Source of the DNA: Emticicia aquatilis
GTDB lineage: Bacteria; Bacteroidota; Bacteroidia; Cytophagales; Spirosomataceae
Length of the DNA: 64,000 nucleotides
NCBI RefSeq assembly: GCF_014644295.1
Contig: NZ_BMKK01000013.1
Span: 116,205-180,204, forward strand
Direction: 5' to 3'
Part shown: positions 61,626 to 64,000 of the stretch, piece after piece
How positions within the stretch are numbered: the first letter of the stretch is position 1
Layout: each line of letters starts with the position of its first letter
The notes under the pieces: generated by a model
Told to the model about the DNA's origin: nothing
The model's database searches: none
The model's input: only the letters and a program-made list of their open reading frames with translations
Made by a program: the position numbers and the translations under genes

Positions 61626-63863
61626 ATGAAAAAATTAACAACATTTCGTTTATCAGTTACTGGTTATTTGTTATTAGTTATTGGTTATCGCTTGTTTTCA
61701 TCTTCTCGAAAACAATTAAGTTTTATTGCCATTTTCTCACTGCTTACTGTTTACTGTTCTCTAATAACTGCCAACGCTCAAGATTCTACTTCGATTCGAC
61801 AGCTCAATGAGGTGGTGGTAAGTGCCACTCGTGCCAATCAGAAAACTGGTATGGCGTTTACGAATGTTTATCAAAAAGACATTAAAAAAGTGAATTTAGG
61901 CCAAGATATGCCGTTTTTGCTTAATCAGTTACCTTCGGTGGTTGTGAGTTCGGATGCTGGTGCGGGCGTGGGATATACTGGTATTCGTATTCGTGGTACT
62001 GACCCGACTCGTATCAACGTAACACTCAATGGCGTGCCTTATAATGATTCGGAGTCGCAAGGAACATATTGGGTAAATATGCCCGATTTTGCTTCGTCGG
62101 CACAAAGTATTCAGGTGCAGCGTGGAGTAGGAACTTCGACCAATGGTGCAGGTGCTTTTGGTGCAAGTATCAATATCAATACTTTAGGCTACGAACAAGA
62201 TGCTTATGGCGAAACTAATTTTACGGTTGGTTCATTCAATACACTGAAAACCAATGTTTTGGCCAGTACAGGTTTATTGAATAATCACTTTGTAGTTGAT
62301 GCTCGATTATCGAAACTGAGTTCTGATGGCTACATCGACCGAGCTTCTTCTGACCTAAAATCGTTTTATGTGTCGGCAGGGTATTATGGTAAAAATAATT
62401 TCATACGATTCAATGCTTTTTCGGGGAAAGAAAAAACATATCAGGCTTGGGAAGGTGTACCAGAAAGTTTATTGAAAACTGACCGAACCTTTAACCCATA
62501 CACTTACGATAACCAAGTCGATGATTATCAACAAGACCATTATCAGTTGATTTCTTCGTTTAAATTAAATAATAACTGGACATTCAACCCGATACTTCAT
62601 TATACCAAAGGAAGAGGTTTTTATGAGCAATTTAAGCCAGAAGATAAATATTCAAATTATGGTTTGCCAAATGTCGTGATAGGTACAACGACTCTCAAGA
62701 AAACTGATATTATTCGTCGTAAATGGCTTGATAATGATTTTTATGGAGCAACTTACTCATTTGATTATCAAAGTAATAAGAAGTTTTCGGCAAACATTGG
62801 CGGAGCTTGGAATAAATACGATGGCGACCATTTTGGCGAAATCATATGGGCTAAAAATGCTTCTACGGCTGATATGCGTTATCGTTGGTACGAAAGTAAT
62901 GCTTTGAAAACAGATTTCAATATCTACACAAAGGGCTATTATCAAGTGTCAGAAGCCTTGAATTTCTTTGCCGATTTGCAGTACCGAACAGTGGCTTACG
63001 ATATGAAAGGGACTGGTGATAAACGCCAAGATATTACACAAAAATCTGATTATAAGTTTTTTAATCCGAAGTTTGGTGTGAACTATCAGGTAAGTAAAAC
63101 TACTTCGGTGTATGCGTCGTATGCAGTTGGAAACAAAGAGCCGAGCCGCCAAGATTTTGTGGATAATGCACCTAAAGCACCTTTGGCCGAAAACTTACAG
63201 GATTTAGAGGTTGGCTATCGTTTGGCAGGAGCAAAATTGAGTTTTGATGCGAATTTCTACTACATGAATTACAAAAACCAATTGGTACTTACTGGACAAG
63301 TAAATGGAGTAGGCGAGGCGATTAGGGTGAATGTTCCTAAAAGTTATCGTGCTGGTTTAGAATTATCAGCAACTGTTAAGTTAGCCGAAAAATGGAAATT
63401 GGCAGCGAATACTACTTTTAGTCAAAATAAGATTAAGAATTTTACAGAAACGGTTGTCAACTACGACGGTGATGCTGATAAAATTAATAAGTATGCTAAA
63501 ACCGATATTTCGTTTTCGCCAAATCTAATCTGTGGTGGACAACTTATATACACACCTGCGAAAAACGTTGAATTAGCTTGGATGACAAAATACGTAAGCA
63601 AACAATTTATGGATAACACATCGGACGATAACCGTAGCCTTGATGCATTCTTTGTGAATGATATTAGAGCGAGTTATTCTATCAAACCAAAAATCGTTAA
63701 AGAATTGACTTTCAGTTTATTAGTCAATAATATTTTCAACCACTTGTACGAATCAAATGGCTATACTTACAGCTATATCTACGATAAACAAGTAACTACC
63801 GAAAACTTCTACTACCCACAAGCAGGTACAAACTTTTTGTTGGCCGTGAAAGTGAGATTATAA
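61626..63863 (+). CDS. TonB-dependent outer-membrane receptor, likely thiamine uptake
   Basis: Start chosen at 61626 (MKKLTTFR), 43 codons inside the longest frame, because the upstream part lies in the riboswitch leader. The 745-residue protein has an unusually long signal region ending ITANAQ (about residue 52), a plug domain (QLNEVVVSATRA, GYTGIRIRGTDPTRINVTLN, VQRGVGTSTNGAGAFGASIN) and a 22-strand-type barrel ending in FLLAVKVRL. The TPP riboswitch just upstream implies repression by thiamine pyrophosphate and uptake of thiamine or a precursor. The signal peptide region is partly built from ttggttat-like simple repeats (61660-61690). Confidence 0.92.
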   Translation: MKKLTTFRLSVTGYLLLVIGYRLFSSSRKQLSFIAIFSLLTVYCSLITANAQDSTSIRQLNEVVVSATRANQKTGMAFTNVYQKDIKKVNLGQDMPFLLNQLPSVVVSSDAGAGVGYTGIRIRGTDPTRINVTLNGVPYNDSESQGTYWVNMPDFASSAQSIQVQRGVGTSTNGAGAFGASININTLGYEQDAYGETNFTVGSFNTLKTNVLASTGLLNNHFVVDARLSKLSSDGYIDRASSDLKSFYVSAGYYGKNNFIRFNAFSGKEKTYQAWEGVPESLLKTDRTFNPYTYDNQVDDYQQDHYQLISSFKLNNNWTFNPILHYTKGRGFYEQFKPEDKYSNYGLPNVVIGTTTLKKTDIIRRKWLDNDFYGATYSFDYQSNKKFSANIGGAWNKYDGDHFGEIIWAKNASTADMRYRWYESNALKTDFNIYTKGYYQVSEALNFFADLQYRTVAYDMKGTGDKRQDITQKSDYKFFNPKFGVNYQVSKTTSVYASYAVGNKEPSRQDFVDNAPKAPLAENLQDLEVGYRLAGAKLSFDANFYYMNYKNQLVLTGQVNGVGEAIRVNVPKSYRAGLELSATVKLAEKWKLAANTTFSQNKIKNFTETVVNYDGDADKINKYAKTDISFSPNLICGGQLIYTPAKNVELAWMTKYVSKQFMDNTSDDNRSLDAFFVNDIRASYSIKPKIVKELTFSLLVNNIFNHLYESNGYTYSYIYDKQVTTENFYYPQAGTNFLLAVKVRL

Positions 63864-63885
63864 GAGTTATGAGATAATATTATTT

Positions 63886-63918
63886 AACGTCGGCATGGCT
63901 CAAAGCCATGCCGACGTT
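63886..63918. terminator. 15-bp perfect hairpin after the TonB receptor
   Basis: Arms 63886-63900 and 63904-63918 are perfectly complementary with a caa loop. It is a near relative of the hairpin at 18310-18342 (same length, loop and ggcatgg core, two covarying positions). Confidence 0.78.
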
Positions 63919-63937
63919 GTTTATATGAAATTTGTCT

Positions 63938-64000
63938 TGTCCTGAAATAGCGATACACAAAAAAAACATCGTTATGGAATTAAAGACAAATTATGTCAAG
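63938..64000 (+). mobile_element. Left end of a probable IS3-family element
   Basis: From about 63938 the sequence (tgtcctgaaatag and gcgatacac) looks like an IS terminal repeat, followed by an A-rich stretch and an ORF start at 63974. The element continues beyond the window, so the family cannot be confirmed here. Confidence 0.4.
63974..64000 (+). CDS. Transposase OrfA, 5' fragment (probable)
   Basis: Only nine codons (MELKTNYVK) are inside the window and the frame is open to the edge. The start resembles IS3-family OrfA proteins of Bacteroidota as I recall them. With so little sequence this is a tentative call. Confidence 0.35.

Noticed and set aside
1..64000. tRNA, rRNA, origin of replication and CRISPR array
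   Set aside because: None could be recognised by eye; a covariance-model scan would be needed to exclude a tRNA fully.

Overview
The window reads as an AT-rich chromosomal segment of a member of the Bacteroidota, most likely order Cytophagales (Emticicia/Arcicella/Flectobacillus-like; genus is a guess). Pointers: promoters with a TAnnTTTG -7 element, few Shine-Dalgarno sites, an acyl-ornithine carbamoyltransferase of the Bacteroidetes succinylornithine type, FabV, a DUF4296 lipoprotein, a type IX secretion C-terminal tail, SusC-era style TonB receptors, and many hairpin-forming intergenic repeats. No rRNA, tRNA or CRISPR array was seen.

Layout. 1-8 kb: an FG-GAP/TIM-barrel fusion, a sialidase, a thioesterase, ftsY, a molybdopterin oxidoreductase and a TSUP transporter. 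8-14.6 kb: a minus-strand fatty-acid/ribosome block (DUF177/yceD, rpmF, plsX, fabH, an OMP-like protein, efp, accB, accC). 14.7-20.4 kb: PAP2 phosphatase, long acyl-CoA dehydrogenase, DoxX-like protein, an unknown, an OMP-like barrel and murB. 20.5-23.7 kb: lipoproteins, including one made of three truncated-globin domains. 23.8-31 kb: fabV, acylornithine carbamoyltransferase, PfkB kinase, APC permease, DeoR regulator, esterase, Nudix. 31.5-41.5 kb: tail-specific protease, polyprenol-phosphate glycosyltransferase, DUF4296, DUF58 plus partner, the Mo-cofactor genes moaE/mobA/moaC, PhyH dioxygenase and RecQ. 41.7-58.4 kb: a T9SS-exported metalloprotease, PBP4, sterol-desaturase-like hydroxylase, uvrA, an M4-like protease followed by an emfourin-like inhibitor, dxs, a DUF433/DUF5615 toxin-antitoxin pair, two rhomboid proteases and mutL. 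58.7-64 kb: DUF2911, GNAT, barstar, lipidated barnase, a small ferredoxin-like protein, a TPP riboswitch with its TonB receptor, and the left edge of a probable IS3-type element.

The accessory signals of most interest are three self-contained protein/inhibitor modules (protease-emfourin, barnase-barstar, DUF433-DUF5615), the last of which sits between two 64-nt direct repeats that duplicate the 3' end of a rhomboid gene; a triple-globin lipoprotein; and a family of REP-like hairpins with a GTGG foot, found in tail-to-tail pairs and placed directly against start codons or inside coding ends. Molybdenum links the oxidoreductase at 5 kb with the cofactor genes at 37-38.7 kb. Thiamine links the riboswitch to the outer-membrane receptor it precedes.
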